NCBI RefSeq assembly: GCF_900155385.1
Contig: NZ_LT699745.1
Location: 11,578-75,577 of the forward strand
Direction of reading: 5' to 3'
DNA: 64,000 nucleotides
Source of the DNA: Vreelandella massiliensis
Lineage (GTDB): Bacteria > Pseudomonadota > Gammaproteobacteria > Pseudomonadales > Halomonadaceae
Shown: positions 10,904-19,561 of the stretch, in pieces
Layout: each line of letters opens with the position of its first letter
How positions within the stretch are numbered: the stretch's first letter is position 1
Program-made: the position numbers and the translations under genes
The notes under the pieces: generated by a model
The model's input: only the letters and a program-made list of their open reading frames with translations
Database searches by the model: none
Told to the model about the DNA's origin: nothing

Positions 10904-11356
10904 ATGCTGAAACGCGCTTTACTCGCCACCGTTGCCCTCGCTGGCTTAAGCCTCACCGCGCTTAGCGCCAATGCCGAGCAGTATACTCAGGTGGGGGATT
11001 ATCAAATCCACTACAGCGCGGTCAGCACGCGCTTTTTGACCCCGGAGGTCGCCCAAGCGTACAAGCTGCAGCGCAGCGCGAACCTTGGGTTGGTGAACGT
11101 CAGCGTCCGTGAAAAGCAGGAGGACGGCGGCACAACGCCCGTCAACGCCAACGTGAAGGGCAGCGTAGGGGATCTAGCCGGGAACCAAGAGTCGCTCAGC
11201 TTTCGCACCGTGCACGAAGATGACGCCATTTATCACCTAGCGACCTTCGTTCTGCGCGATGATGAATCAATGCGCTTCGAGCTCGACGTGCAGTACGACC
11301 GCAACGCCGAGCCCGAACCGGTCAATTTTACCCAGCGCTTTTATATCGAACGTTAA
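10904..11356 (+). CDS. DUF4426 periplasmic protein
   Basis: 150-residue protein of unknown function. It has a clear Sec signal peptide (LKRALLATVALAGLSLTALS then ANA-EQ cleavage near 24). The mature part is soluble and beta-rich with conserved YQIHYSAVSTRFLTPEVA, NVSVREKQ, and a C-terminal FTQRFYIER. This fits the DUF4426 family, which in Pseudomonas also follows metW. The start at 10904 is preceded by GGGAGAG. The long open frame before it is readthrough of the metW end. Its stop codon overlaps that of the convergent sfsA (shared TTAA at 11353-11356). Confidence 0.85.
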   Translation: MLKRALLATVALAGLSLTALSANAEQYTQVGDYQIHYSAVSTRFLTPEVAQAYKLQRSANLGLVNVSVREKQEDGGTTPVNANVKGSVGDLAGNQESLSFRTVHEDDAIYHLATFVLRDDESMRFELDVQYDRNAEPEPVNFTQRFYIER

Positions 11357-12084
11357 ACCCGTACCGCTAACGCCCGCGAAAGCCTAACCGCCGTGGGCGT
11401 TTGCCCCTCGCGTTCAAACGCCACCCCATACGCCAGCACCTCAACCCCGTGCTGGTGTGCCTCTCGCAACGCCTCAGCGTAAGCCGCATCGATATGCGCC
11501 GCTGGGGCGACATCCTCAATGCCCTCGTGGGCCACACAGAACAGCAGCACCGCACGTTCGCCGGCCTGGGCGAGCCGGGCAAGCGTTTGCAAGTGCTTGG
11601 TGCCGCGCACGCTGACCGCGTCGGGGAAATAGCCATGGCCATCGGCCTCTTTGAGGGTGACTTGCTTCACTTCGATATAGGCGCTGCCCCGCGCCGGGTC
11701 AGAGAGCTGAAAATCGAGCCGCGCGCCTTCGACCTTCACTTCGCGCTTGAGCGTGGCGTAGCCCGCCAGCGGTGCTACGCTCCCCTCGGCCAGCGCCGCC
11801 TCGACGATGCGATTGGCACGCCCGGTATGCACCGAGGCTAGCGCTTGCGTGCCATCGGGCTGGGGCAGCGCGATCAGCTCCCACGTCCAGGCCAGTTTAC
11901 GCTTGGGGTTGTCGCTGGGGGACAGCCACACCCGCGCCCCCGGCACATTGACCGCTTTCATCGAGCCGGTATTGGGGCAGTGGGCCACCACCTCACGGCC
12001 ATCGTCGAGGCGTACATCGGCCAGAAAGCGCTTGTAGCGCTTGAGCAAAACACCCGGCACAAGGGCGGGATAGCGCAGCGTCAC
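11353..12084 (-). CDS. sfsA: SfsA family DNA/RNA nuclease-like protein
   Basis: 243-residue SfsA ('sugar fermentation stimulation protein A'). The N-terminal OB-like part has LLKRYKRFLADV and the block VVAHCPNTGSMKA near 33-45. The C-terminal PD-(D/E)XK-like domain has RLDFQLSD, YIEVKQVTLKE (metal and catalytic residues E/K) and FPDAVSVRGTKHL. Cellular role unsettled: it was first described as a regulator and later as nucleic-acid binding or nuclease-like. Starts with GTG and overlaps the aminotransferase stop by 4 bp (GTGA), so the two are translationally coupled. Confidence 0.93.
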   Translation of the reverse strand: MTLRYPALVPGVLLKRYKRFLADVRLDDGREVVAHCPNTGSMKAVNVPGARVWLSPSDNPKRKLAWTWELIALPQPDGTQALASVHTGRANRIVEAALAEGSVAPLAGYATLKREVKVEGARLDFQLSDPARGSAYIEVKQVTLKEADGHGYFPDAVSVRGTKHLQTLARLAQAGERAVLLFCVAHEGIEDVAPAAHIDAAYAEALREAHQHGVEVLAYGVAFEREGQTPTAVRLSRALAVRV

Positions 12085-13232
12085 AGCCGGCTCACAAAGC
12101 GGGCGATGCGCTCAACCGCCTCCTCAAGCCGGGCCACGTCGTTGGTGAACGCAATGCGCACATGGTGCTCGCCGCCGCGCACGGCGAAATCGACCCCTGG
12201 CGTGATGGCCACGCTCTCTTCCTCGAGTAGGCGCTGACAAAACGCTTGGCTATCGCGGCTGTAGCGGGAAATGTCCAGCCACAGATAAAACGCTCCCTGC
12301 GGCGGCACATCGGGCGCGAGCCCCAGGCGCGCAAGCCCTTGAAGCAGCACATCACGGCGGGCTTTCAGCGTTTGCCGACGTGCCTCCAGAATTTCCCGGC
12401 ACTCGGGGGTAAAGGCGGCCAGCGCCGCGTGCTGCGAGGGCGTCGGCGCGGCGAGAAAGACGTTCTGCGCCAGGCGCGTTAGTGGCTCGATAGCCGCCTC
12501 CGGCGCCACCAGCCAGCCCAGGCGCCAGCCGGTCATGCCGAAGTATTTGGAGAAGCTATTGACCACGAAGGCGTCATTGGAGAGCGACAGGGCGGAGAGC
12601 GGCGCCTCGTCGTAGTTAAGCCCCTGGTAAATTTCATCCACCAGGAGCGTGCCGCCGCGCTCGGCCACCGCGCCGGCGAGTGCGGCGGCGTCAAGCGTGT
12701 GCCCGGTCGGATTCGAGGGCGAGGCGAGCATCGCCAAACGCGTCTCGGGCCGCCAGTGCTCGGCGACAAGCGCGCCGTTAAGCTGCCAGCCGCTATCCCG
12801 CCCCACCGAGACCGCGCCCACCTCGGCCCCTGCAAGCGCCATGAAGTGACGGTTGCACGGGTAGTTAGGGTCGGCCATGAGCACACGATCACCCGCCTCC
12901 ACCAGGAGTTGGCTGGCCAGAAGCAGCGCGCCGGAGGCCCCGGGGGTGACGATAATCCGCGACGGGTCGACAGCCGCGCCAAAGTGCTCGGCGTAGTGGC
13001 GCGCAATCGCTTCGCGTAGCGCCGGCAGCCCTGCCGCCGGGGTGTAGCGCGTCCGCCCTTGGGCCAGCGCCTCTTGGCCGGCGGCAATCACCGGCTCAGG
13101 GGTAGGAAAATCGGGCTCGCCCACTTCCAGATGGATCACATCGTGCCCCGCCGCTTCCCGGGCTTGGGCCATTTCTAACAGGTGCATCACCCGAAACGGG
13201 GCCACCTTAGCCACTCGTGAATTCCACGCCAT
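12081..13232 (-). CDS. Class I/II pyridoxal-phosphate aminotransferase
   Basis: Fold-type I aminotransferase of about 383 residues. Conserved elements: HLEVGEPDFPTP near the N-terminus, YTPAAGLPALREAIA, ASPSNPTGH (substrate carboxylate-binding Asn), VDEIYQGLNY (Asp/Tyr for the PLP ring), SFSKYFGMTGWRLGW with the Schiff-base lysine, and a C-terminal VRIAFTN arginine. Substrate cannot be named from sequence; Pseudomonas carries a similar gene beside dksA. AAGGAG six bases before the ATG at 13232 supports this start over the one seven codons upstream. Divergent from dksA. Confidence 0.9.
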   Translation of the reverse strand: MAWNSRVAKVAPFRVMHLLEMAQAREAAGHDVIHLEVGEPDFPTPEPVIAAGQEALAQGRTRYTPAAGLPALREAIARHYAEHFGAAVDPSRIIVTPGASGALLLASQLLVEAGDRVLMADPNYPCNRHFMALAGAEVGAVSVGRDSGWQLNGALVAEHWRPETRLAMLASPSNPTGHTLDAAALAGAVAERGGTLLVDEIYQGLNYDEAPLSALSLSNDAFVVNSFSKYFGMTGWRLGWLVAPEAAIEPLTRLAQNVFLAAPTPSQHAALAAFTPECREILEARRQTLKARRDVLLQGLARLGLAPDVPPQGAFYLWLDISRYSRDSQAFCQRLLEEESVAITPGVDFAVRGGEHHVRIAFTNDVARLEEAVERIARFVSRL

Positions 13233-13430
13233 GCTCGCTCCTTGTTGTGTCACGCCCTGCCCGCGCGCCTAACGTCCGCGTGGTAGTCGTGTGCTGGGTA
13301 AACCATCGTATAAAACGCAGTATTATGCTTGCAAAGGCGACATTTTTCAGCTAAACAAGCATCCCTTTGGCGTAAGATCATTACCTCGCCTGATGGTCGA
13401 TCAGCAGTCATTTATGGAAGGGACAGCCCC

Positions 13431-13868
13431 ATGCCAGTAGCAGAAAAGAAACCGGAAGTGTCCAAGCCCTTCACCCCGTACGAGCCGGCGCCGGGTGAAG
13501 AGTATATGAACGAGCAGCAGCTGGAACACTTTCGTCAGCTCCTGCTGGATTGGAAGCAGGATCTTATGGAAGAGGTGGACCGCACCGTTCGCCACCTGCA
13601 AGAAGACGCCAACAACTACGCCGACCCGGCCGACCGTGCCACCCAGGAAGAGGGCTTTAGCCTGGAACTGCGCACCCGTGACCGTGAGCGCAAGTTGCTG
13701 AAAAAGATCAACGAGACGCTGGAAAAAATCGACGAGGACGATTACGGCTTCTGCGAAGCGTGCGGCGTCGAGATCGGCATTCGTCGCCTGGAAGCGCGCC
13801 CTACGGCGACACTGTGCGTCGATTGCAAAACCCTGGCCGAACTCAAAGAGAAGCAGCTAGGCGGTTAA
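13431..13868 (+). CDS. dksA: RNA polymerase-binding transcription factor DksA
   Basis: Works with ppGpp to reset RNA polymerase at stringent promoters (such as rRNA P1) by entering the secondary channel. 145 residues: N-terminal helical part, a central coiled coil whose tip holds NNYADPADRATQEE (conserved Asp pair DPADRA), and a C4 zinc finger formed by CEACG and CVDCK near 109-133. ATG at 13431 after GGAAGGGA; the open frame upstream is not needed. Followed by a clear intrinsic terminator at 13890. Confidence 0.97.
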   Translation: MPVAEKKPEVSKPFTPYEPAPGEEYMNEQQLEHFRQLLLDWKQDLMEEVDRTVRHLQEDANNYADPADRATQEEGFSLELRTRDRERKLLKKINETLEKIDEDDYGFCEACGVEIGIRRLEARPTATLCVDCKTLAELKEKQLGG

Positions 13869-13889
13869 ACCACTCATGCGCACCTTTTT

Positions 13890-13920
13890 AACGGGCACTT
13901 CAACACGAGTGCCCGTTTCT
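13890..13920 (+). terminator. Intrinsic terminator after dksA
   Basis: Ten-base arms 13890-13899 (aacgggcact) and 13908-13917 (agtgcccgtt) around an 8-base loop, followed by T-rich sequence. Confidence 0.85.
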
Positions 13921-13968
13921 GTGTGCGCCCCACGTTGGCGTACAGCGACAGCCTGATAAGATAGCGCC

Positions 13969-14859
13969 ATGCCTACACACTCTCCCTATCGCGGCCGCTT
14001 TGCCCCGACCCCCTCCGGGCCGCTGCACCTAGGCTCACTGGTGGCGGCGCTGGGCAGTTTTCTCGATGCCCGCGCCGTACAAGGGCACTGGTTTGTGCGG
14101 ATCGAGGATATCGACCCGCCGCGCTGCCCGGCCGGGGCGGCGGATACGATTCTGCGCCAGCTAGAGGCGTTTGGCTTGCACTGGGATGGCGAGGTACGCT
14201 TTCAGCACCGCCGCGACGACGCTTATCAACACGCGCTGGAGCGGCTCAAGGCAGCGGGCTTGGCCTATCCCTGCAGCTGCTCGCGCAAGCAGTGGCGCGA
14301 TTACCCTATCTACCCAGGCTGGTGCCGCGACGGCGTTTGCGAACCCGAAAAGCCGCTCGCCTGGCGATTGCGCAGCGACCTTGGCGAGCGCCCCATCCGC
14401 TGGCAAGACCGCCTGTTTGGGGAGCAAACATTCGACCCGGCGACGCTGGGCGATGTGGTGCTCAAACGCAAAGACGGGCTCTGGGCGTATCAACTAGCCG
14501 TGGTGGAGGATGACGCCGCGCAAGGCATCACCGATGTGGTGCGCGGGATCGACCTGCTCGATAACACGCCCTGGCAGCGCCAATTACAGCGCGCGCTGGG
14601 CTACCCCGAGCCGCGCTACCTACACCTGCCGTTGATCGTCACCCCAGCAGGGCAAAAGCTCTCCAAGCAGAACCTCGCCCCACCGCTGGCCGACGACCCG
14701 GCCTTGATTCGACGTCAACTTTTTTGGGCACTTAAGGCGCTGGATCAAGCGCCACCGGTGGCGCTTGCCGAGTCGCCCCCACAAGAGCAGCTTGCCTGGG
14801 GCATTGCAAACTGGTCGGTGACCCGCATGGCCGCCACTGACCAGCGCCCTGCGCCCTGA
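13969..14859 (+). CDS. gluQ: Glutamyl-Q tRNA(Asp) synthetase
   Basis: Truncated GluRS paralogue (YadB) that attaches glutamate to queuosine at the tRNA-Asp wobble base. It lacks the anticodon-binding domain, consistent with 296 residues. The FAPTPSGPLHLGSL signature is at about 10-23. A zinc-binding cluster has CSCSRKQW and, further on, YPGWCRDGVC. The KMSKS-like loop is KLSKQN near 226-231. The dksA-gluQ pair is conserved in many Gammaproteobacteria. A promoter may lie in the 50-bp gap after the dksA terminator. Confidence 0.95.
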   Translation: MPTHSPYRGRFAPTPSGPLHLGSLVAALGSFLDARAVQGHWFVRIEDIDPPRCPAGAADTILRQLEAFGLHWDGEVRFQHRRDDAYQHALERLKAAGLAYPCSCSRKQWRDYPIYPGWCRDGVCEPEKPLAWRLRSDLGERPIRWQDRLFGEQTFDPATLGDVVLKRKDGLWAYQLAVVEDDAAQGITDVVRGIDLLDNTPWQRQLQRALGYPEPRYLHLPLIVTPAGQKLSKQNLAPPLADDPALIRRQLFWALKALDQAPPVALAESPPQEQLAWGIANWSVTRMAATDQRPAP

Positions 14860-14877
14860 CGCGTTGAAGGAGTCGCG

Positions 14878-15054
14878 ATGTACGTTTACCGGATCATGCT
14901 GTTTTTGGTGTTTGGCGGCTACCTGCTCTCGCCGCTTTTGATGAACGGCTGGGGCAACCCGGATATCGCCTGGTATCGGCCGTTTCTGATCTGGGGCGGC
15001 TTGATCGCCCTGACGCTGTGGCTGGAGCAGAAAAGGAAGCTGGATGAGCGTTGA
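14878..15054 (+). CDS. Small membrane protein upstream of cbrA (CbrX-like)
   Basis: A 58-codon ORF, short enough to be missed by length cut-offs. It starts ATG after GAAGGA (14866-14871) and encodes two hydrophobic segments: about residues 6-22 (IMLFLVFGGYLLSPLL) and 35-49 (PFLIWGGLIALTLWL), then a charged tail EQKRKLDER. Its last 11 bases overlap the cbrA start (ATG 15044, stop 15052-15054), implying coupled translation. Pseudomonas has a small gene (cbrX) in the same place; I infer correspondence from position, size and overlap, not from an alignment. Function unknown; a role in CbrA expression or assembly is plausible. Confidence 0.75.
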   Translation: MYVYRIMLFLVFGGYLLSPLLMNGWGNPDIAWYRPFLIWGGLIALTLWLEQKRKLDER

Positions 15055-17995
15055 TGTCACCTCTGTGCTACTGCTCGGCGTGGGCTATCTCGCCCTGCTG
15101 TTCGGCTGCGGTATTGCCGTGGAGCGCGGCTGGGTGCCGGTGCGCATTACTCGCCATCCCGCCGTCTACACCTTGGCGCTGGGCGTCTATGCCAGCGCCT
15201 GGGCCATCTACGGCAGTATCGAACTCGCCGCCAATGCGGGCTTTGGCTACCTCGCCTACTACTTAGGCCCCGCCGGGGCCTTTCTGCTCGCACCGGTGCT
15301 ACTGGTGCCGATCCAGCGCATCACGCGCACCTATCAGCTCGCCTCGCTGGCCGATCTGTTCGCGTTTCGTTTTCGCTCGCGCTGGGCGGGCACACTGGTC
15401 ACACTGGTGAGCCTGCTCGCGGTGCTGCCGCTTTTGGGCATTCAGGTCAAAACCCTCGGCGAGGCCATCAATACCATGACGCACAGCCACATGGGGCCCG
15501 AAGTCTCACTGCTGCTGTGCGTGATGATCGCTGCGTTCGCGGTGTTTTTTGGCGCTCGCCACAGCCACCTTCACGCTCGCCACGACACCCTGCTCGCGGC
15601 CATTGCGTTTGAATCGATCGTCAAACTCGCCGCCATGCTGACCCTCGGTGCCGTCGCCCTGTGGGGCGTGTTTGAGGGCCCGCAGCACCTGCAGCAGTGG
15701 CTCGCAAGCGAAGGGCACGCGCTGCAATCGCAAACACCGAAGCTGGAGCCGGCCCACTGGCGCACCCTGCTGCTGCTCTTTTTCGCCGCGGCGTTTTTGA
15801 TGCCGCACCTGTTTCATATCACCTTTGCCGAGAGCCTCTCGCGCCACACCCTGCTTCAAGCCAGCTGGACACTGCCGCTGTTTTTACTGCTCATGGCGCT
15901 GCCGGTGCCGCTGATCTGGTGGGCGGCGCAAGCGCAAGCTGACGCGCCGATCACACTGCCGGCTTACGCCGCTTACGTCATCCATTCCCACCCTTGGGTC
16001 GGCGCGCTAGCATTCGTGGGCGGCTTGGCCGCGGCGAGCGGCACGATGATCATGATTTCATTGGCACTCTCCGGCATGGTGCTCAACCATATCGTGCTGG
16101 TGGCAAGCCCGCCCGAAGCCCGCACGGATCTCTATGGCTGGCTACGCTGGCTGCGCCGGGGGCTCATTGTGGCGGTGATTATCAGCGGCTGGCTGTTCTA
16201 CACCGGGGTGGGGCACCATCAAGCCCTCACGCCTCTCGGGCTTGCCGCCTTTGTCGGCATGGCACAGTGCCTGCCCGGCATGTTGGCGCTCCTTTACTGG
16301 CCCGGCGCCAACCGCAACGGCATGATCGCGGGGCTGCTCGCGGGGGTCTTCATCTGGCTCTGGGGCCTATGGCTGCCGCTGTTTGTCACCATTCCGGTGC
16401 CCACGCTGCCCTTTACGCCGCTCATCCCTCCCGAGTCACCGCTCTGGTATCAGGTCACCCTGCTCTCGCTGGCGGCCAACATTGTGCTACTCATCACCGT
16501 TTCGCTGTTTAGTCGCACCTCCGAAGGGGAAAAATCCGCTTCCGAGGCCTGCTCGGTGGATGCCGTGATCCGCTCCAAGCGCCTGCCGCTGGAAGCCGCC
16601 ACCGTGGAGGATTTCACCACGCACCTAGCCCAAGCGCTGGGCGACGAAGCGGCTCGCCGTGAGGTGGATCGCGCGCTCAAGGCGCTGCATATCAACCACC
16701 AGGAGCGCCGCCCCTATGCGCTGCGCCGGCTGCGCGATCGCATTCAGGCGAACCTGTCGGGCCTGATGGGGCCGTCGGTGGCACGGGATATCGTCGACCG
16801 CTACCTGCCCTATCGCCACGACGATGCACCGGTCACCGACGATATTCACTTTGTGGAAAGCCGCTTGGAAGCTTACCGCTCGCGGCTCACCGGGCTGGCC
16901 CGCGAGCTCGATGGCCTACGTCGCCACCATCGCCAAACCCTGACCCACCTGCCGGTGGGGCTTTGCGTGTTCGGCGATGACAGCGAGCTGTTGATGTGGA
17001 ACCAGGCACTGGCCGAGCTCTCCGGCATCAGTGGCGATAGCGTCATCGGCTCGCGCCGCGATAGCCTGCCGGAACCGTGGCCCACGCTGCTGGGTCGCGC
17101 GCTTGAGAGCGACAACGCCCCGCTTTATAAACAGCCGGCGCATCTGCATGGGCGCGACTACTTTTTGACCCTGCACAAGGCCGACCTTAGCGGTCACGAT
17201 AGCCGCGGCGGCAGTGTCGTGCTGATCGAGGATCACAGCGAGATGAAGCGCCTTGAGGACGAGCTGGTCCACGCCGCCCGTCTCGCCTCCATCGGTCAGC
17301 TTGCGGCGGGTGTCGCCCATGAGATCGGTAACCCCATTACCGGTATATCGTCGCTTGCGCAAAACCTGCGCTACGATACCGACGACCCGGCACTGCTGGA
17401 AACCGCCGACCATATTCAGACGTTGACCCAGCGCGTCACCAAGATCGTTAATTCACTGGTGGGCTTCGCTCATGGGGGTCGCCAAAGCGTGCCGCTGCCC
17501 AGCGAGCCGGTCGATCTTGCGACTATCAGCGAAGACGCGCTGCACTTGATCCACCTGGCGCGCTCGGGCGAGGATGTCACGCTGACCCATGATTGCCCTG
17601 CGGGGATTGTCGTTCGCGGTGACGCGCAGCGGCTGATCCAAGTGATGGTGAACCTACTTAGCAACGCCCGCGACGCCTCAACCCCCCATGGCCATGTCGT
17701 GATCAGCGCGGGGGTGGAGGATGCCACCGCCTGGTGGCAAGTCCGCGATGATGGCCACGGCATCGACCCCTCGGTTCGCGATCGGCTGTTCGAGCCGTTC
17801 ACCACCACCAAGCCCGCCGGGGAGGGAACGGGGCTTGGGCTCTCGCTGGCGTACCAGATCATCACCGAGCACCAGGGCAGAATTGACGTGGCGTCTCCGC
17901 CGCCTGACCACTCCCGCGGCACAGCCATTACGCTATGGCTTCCGCTTTACCAACAGGACGATATAACGCCCCATGGCCAAGATTCTGATTGTTGA
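15044..17995 (+). CDS. cbrA: Sensor histidine kinase CbrA with SLC5-type transporter domain
   Basis: 983-residue hybrid of a transporter-like membrane domain and a histidine kinase. Residues 1 to about 480 form roughly 12-13 hydrophobic helices of the sodium/solute symporter (SLC5) type. A linker and a PAS-like segment follow (about 635-740, LPVGLCVFGDDSELLMWN). The HisKA H-box SIGQLAAGVAHEIGNP has H759. The ATPase domain has the N-box VNLLSNARDAS, G1 DDGHGID, F-box FEPFTTTKP and G2 GTGLGLSLA. In Pseudomonas CbrA phosphorylates CbrB to adjust carbon/nitrogen balance, and its transporter part can carry histidine. The cbrB reading frame begins inside its last 23 bases. Confidence 0.93.
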   Translation: MSVDVTSVLLLGVGYLALLFGCGIAVERGWVPVRITRHPAVYTLALGVYASAWAIYGSIELAANAGFGYLAYYLGPAGAFLLAPVLLVPIQRITRTYQLASLADLFAFRFRSRWAGTLVTLVSLLAVLPLLGIQVKTLGEAINTMTHSHMGPEVSLLLCVMIAAFAVFFGARHSHLHARHDTLLAAIAFESIVKLAAMLTLGAVALWGVFEGPQHLQQWLASEGHALQSQTPKLEPAHWRTLLLLFFAAAFLMPHLFHITFAESLSRHTLLQASWTLPLFLLLMALPVPLIWWAAQAQADAPITLPAYAAYVIHSHPWVGALAFVGGLAAASGTMIMISLALSGMVLNHIVLVASPPEARTDLYGWLRWLRRGLIVAVIISGWLFYTGVGHHQALTPLGLAAFVGMAQCLPGMLALLYWPGANRNGMIAGLLAGVFIWLWGLWLPLFVTIPVPTLPFTPLIPPESPLWYQVTLLSLAANIVLLITVSLFSRTSEGEKSASEACSVDAVIRSKRLPLEAATVEDFTTHLAQALGDEAARREVDRALKALHINHQERRPYALRRLRDRIQANLSGLMGPSVARDIVDRYLPYRHDDAPVTDDIHFVESRLEAYRSRLTGLARELDGLRRHHRQTLTHLPVGLCVFGDDSELLMWNQALAELSGISGDSVIGSRRDSLPEPWPTLLGRALESDNAPLYKQPAHLHGRDYFLTLHKADLSGHDSRGGSVVLIEDHSEMKRLEDELVHAARLASIGQLAAGVAHEIGNPITGISSLAQNLRYDTDDPALLETADHIQTLTQRVTKIVNSLVGFAHGGRQSVPLPSEPVDLATISEDALHLIHLARSGEDVTLTHDCPAGIVVRGDAQRLIQVMVNLLSNARDASTPHGHVVISAGVEDATAWWQVRDDGHGIDPSVRDRLFEPFTTTKPAGEGTGLGLSLAYQIITEHQGRIDVASPPPDHSRGTAITLWLPLYQQDDITPHGQDSDC

Positions 17996-19346
17996 AGATG
18001 AAGCGATCATTCGCAGCGCGTTAAAGCGCCTGCTGGAACGCCACGACTACCACGTCAGCGAGGCCGGCAGCGTTGAGGCGTGCGCGCCGATTGAGCTCCA
18101 CGGCTTTGATTTAATTATTAGCGATTTGCGCCTACCGGGTGAGCCCGGCACCGCCTTGATCGAGCGCGCCGCCCCGGTGCCGGTGCTGATCATGACCAGC
18201 TATGCCAGCATGCGCTCGGCGGTGGAGTCGCTTAAACAGGGCGCGGTGGATTACGTCGCCAAGCCGTTCGACCATGCCGAGCTTGTGGAAACGGTGGCTC
18301 GGATTCTGCACCAGCAGTCGATGCAGAAAAGCGAACCGCCGAATGTGACCGATGAGCGCGGCGGCCGCCAAACCATGATCGGCGACTGCGCCGGCATGCA
18401 GCAGGTGTATACCCGCATTCGCAAAACCGCGCCAGCCGACGTCACCGTGCTGATTCAGGGCGAATCCGGCACCGGCAAAGAGTTAGTGGCGCGCGCCATT
18501 CACCAGCAGAGCCAACGCGTCAAAGCGCCGCTGATTTGCGTGAACTGCGCGGCGATCCCGGAAACGCTGATCGAATCGGAGCTTTTTGGCCACGAAAAAG
18601 GCGCCTTCACCGGGGCCAGCGCCGCGCGCACCGGCTTGGTGGAAGCCGCTGACGGCGGCACGCTGTTCCTGGATGAGATCGGCGAGCTACCGCTGGATGC
18701 TCAGGCACGCCTGCTGCGCGTGCTGCAGGAGGGGGAGATTCGCAAGATCGGCTCGGTCGAGACCCGTCATGTCAATGTGCGCTTGATCGCCGCCACCCAC
18801 CGCGACCTGCGGGCGCTATCCAAGAGTGGGGAGTTTCGCCTTGATCTCTACTACCGCTTAAACGTCATGCAGATTGACCTGCCGCCGCTGCGGGAGCGCG
18901 GCGACGATGTCCTTGAAATCGCCGATATCCTGTTGGAGAAAGCCTGCAAGCGCCATCACCGCGAAGGGCTTAGGCTCTCCCGCGCCGCGCGCCAGGACCT
19001 GCGTGACTACCCTTGGCCCGGCAACGTGCGCGAACTGGAAAACGCCCTTGAGCGCGGCGTGATCCTCGCCGAGGGGCATTTGATTCACCCCGATGATCTC
19101 GGTCTTGCACCGACGGCCACGCGCCCCAAGCCTAGCGCCCCGGCGCCAACGGTCGAGAGCGGCGACGACCCGGCGGAGGGCGATCTCTCCCTGGAGGATT
19201 ACTTCCAGCATTTCGTGCTGGAGCACCAGGATCATATGAGCGAAACCGAACTGGCCCAAAAGCTCGGCATCAGCCGCAAAAACCTCTGGGAACGGCGTCA
19301 GCGCTTGGGTATTCCCCGCAAAAAAACCGCCCGCCGGCCCTCCTAG
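17973..19346 (+). CDS. cbrB: Sigma-54-dependent response regulator CbrB
   Basis: NtrC-class activator of 457 residues. The receiver domain has phospho-acceptor D51 in ISDLRLPG, with DE at 9-10 and K in YVAKPF. The central AAA+ domain has Walker A GESGTGKE near 163-170 and the sigma-54 contact loop GAFTGA near 210-215. The C-terminal Fis-type HTH is [24 protein letters not shown]. The gene overlaps cbrA by 23 bp and follows it as in Pseudomonas. There CbrB activates the decoy RNA gene crcZ; a matching sigma-54 promoter and RNA-like region lie just downstream here. Confidence 0.95.
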   Translation: MAKILIVEDEAIIRSALKRLLERHDYHVSEAGSVEACAPIELHGFDLIISDLRLPGEPGTALIERAAPVPVLIMTSYASMRSAVESLKQGAVDYVAKPFDHAELVETVARILHQQSMQKSEPPNVTDERGGRQTMIGDCAGMQQVYTRIRKTAPADVTVLIQGESGTGKELVARAIHQQSQRVKAPLICVNCAAIPETLIESELFGHEKGAFTGASAARTGLVEAADGGTLFLDEIGELPLDAQARLLRVLQEGEIRKIGSVETRHVNVRLIAATHRDLRALSKSGEFRLDLYYRLNVMQIDLPPLRERGDDVLEIADILLEKACKRHHREGLRLSRAARQDLRDYPWPGNVRELENALERGVILAEGHLIHPDDLGLAPTATRPKPSAPAPTVESGDDPAEGDLSLEDYFQHFVLEHQDHMSETELAQKLGISRKNLWERRQRLGIPRKKTARRPS

Positions 19347-19419
19347 CCACTCCCTCTGCGACCATGGTCTACTTCACGGGAGTCACTGTTTTTTATCCTT
19401 CCTGGGCGCTCCCACTCAC

Positions 19420-19471
19420 TGTTACCTCCGCACACAGCGCCCGCCCCAAACCAGGCCAAAAGCGGGTAACA
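19420..19471 (+). promoter_or_regulatory. Candidate CbrB upstream activating half-sites
   Basis: TGTTAC at 19420-19425 and its inverse GTAACA at 19466-19471, 40 bp apart, lie 75-126 bp upstream of the sigma-54 promoter. As I recall, CbrB sites described in Pseudomonas are inverted TGTTAC/GTAACA half-sites, though with closer spacing. The enhancer-like distance fits; binding is inferred. Confidence 0.55.
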
Positions 19472-19545
19472 CTTTCCTATGCGCACCTCGCTTTTACCGC
19501 CCTTAAAAAATCTAATCATCTGAAAATAAAAGACTTTCAAAATAG

Positions 19546-19561
19546 TGGCACGTCAAGTGCA
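19546..19561 (+). promoter_or_regulatory. Sigma-54 promoter of the crcZ-like RNA
   Basis: TGGCAC (19546-19551), 5 bp, GTGCA (19557-19561), with the invariant GG and GC separated by exactly 10 bp. This matches the -24/-12 consensus TGGCAC-N5-TTGCA except one base. Predicted start near 19572. It lies 200 bp after cbrB, whose product is a sigma-54 activator. Confidence 0.8.
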
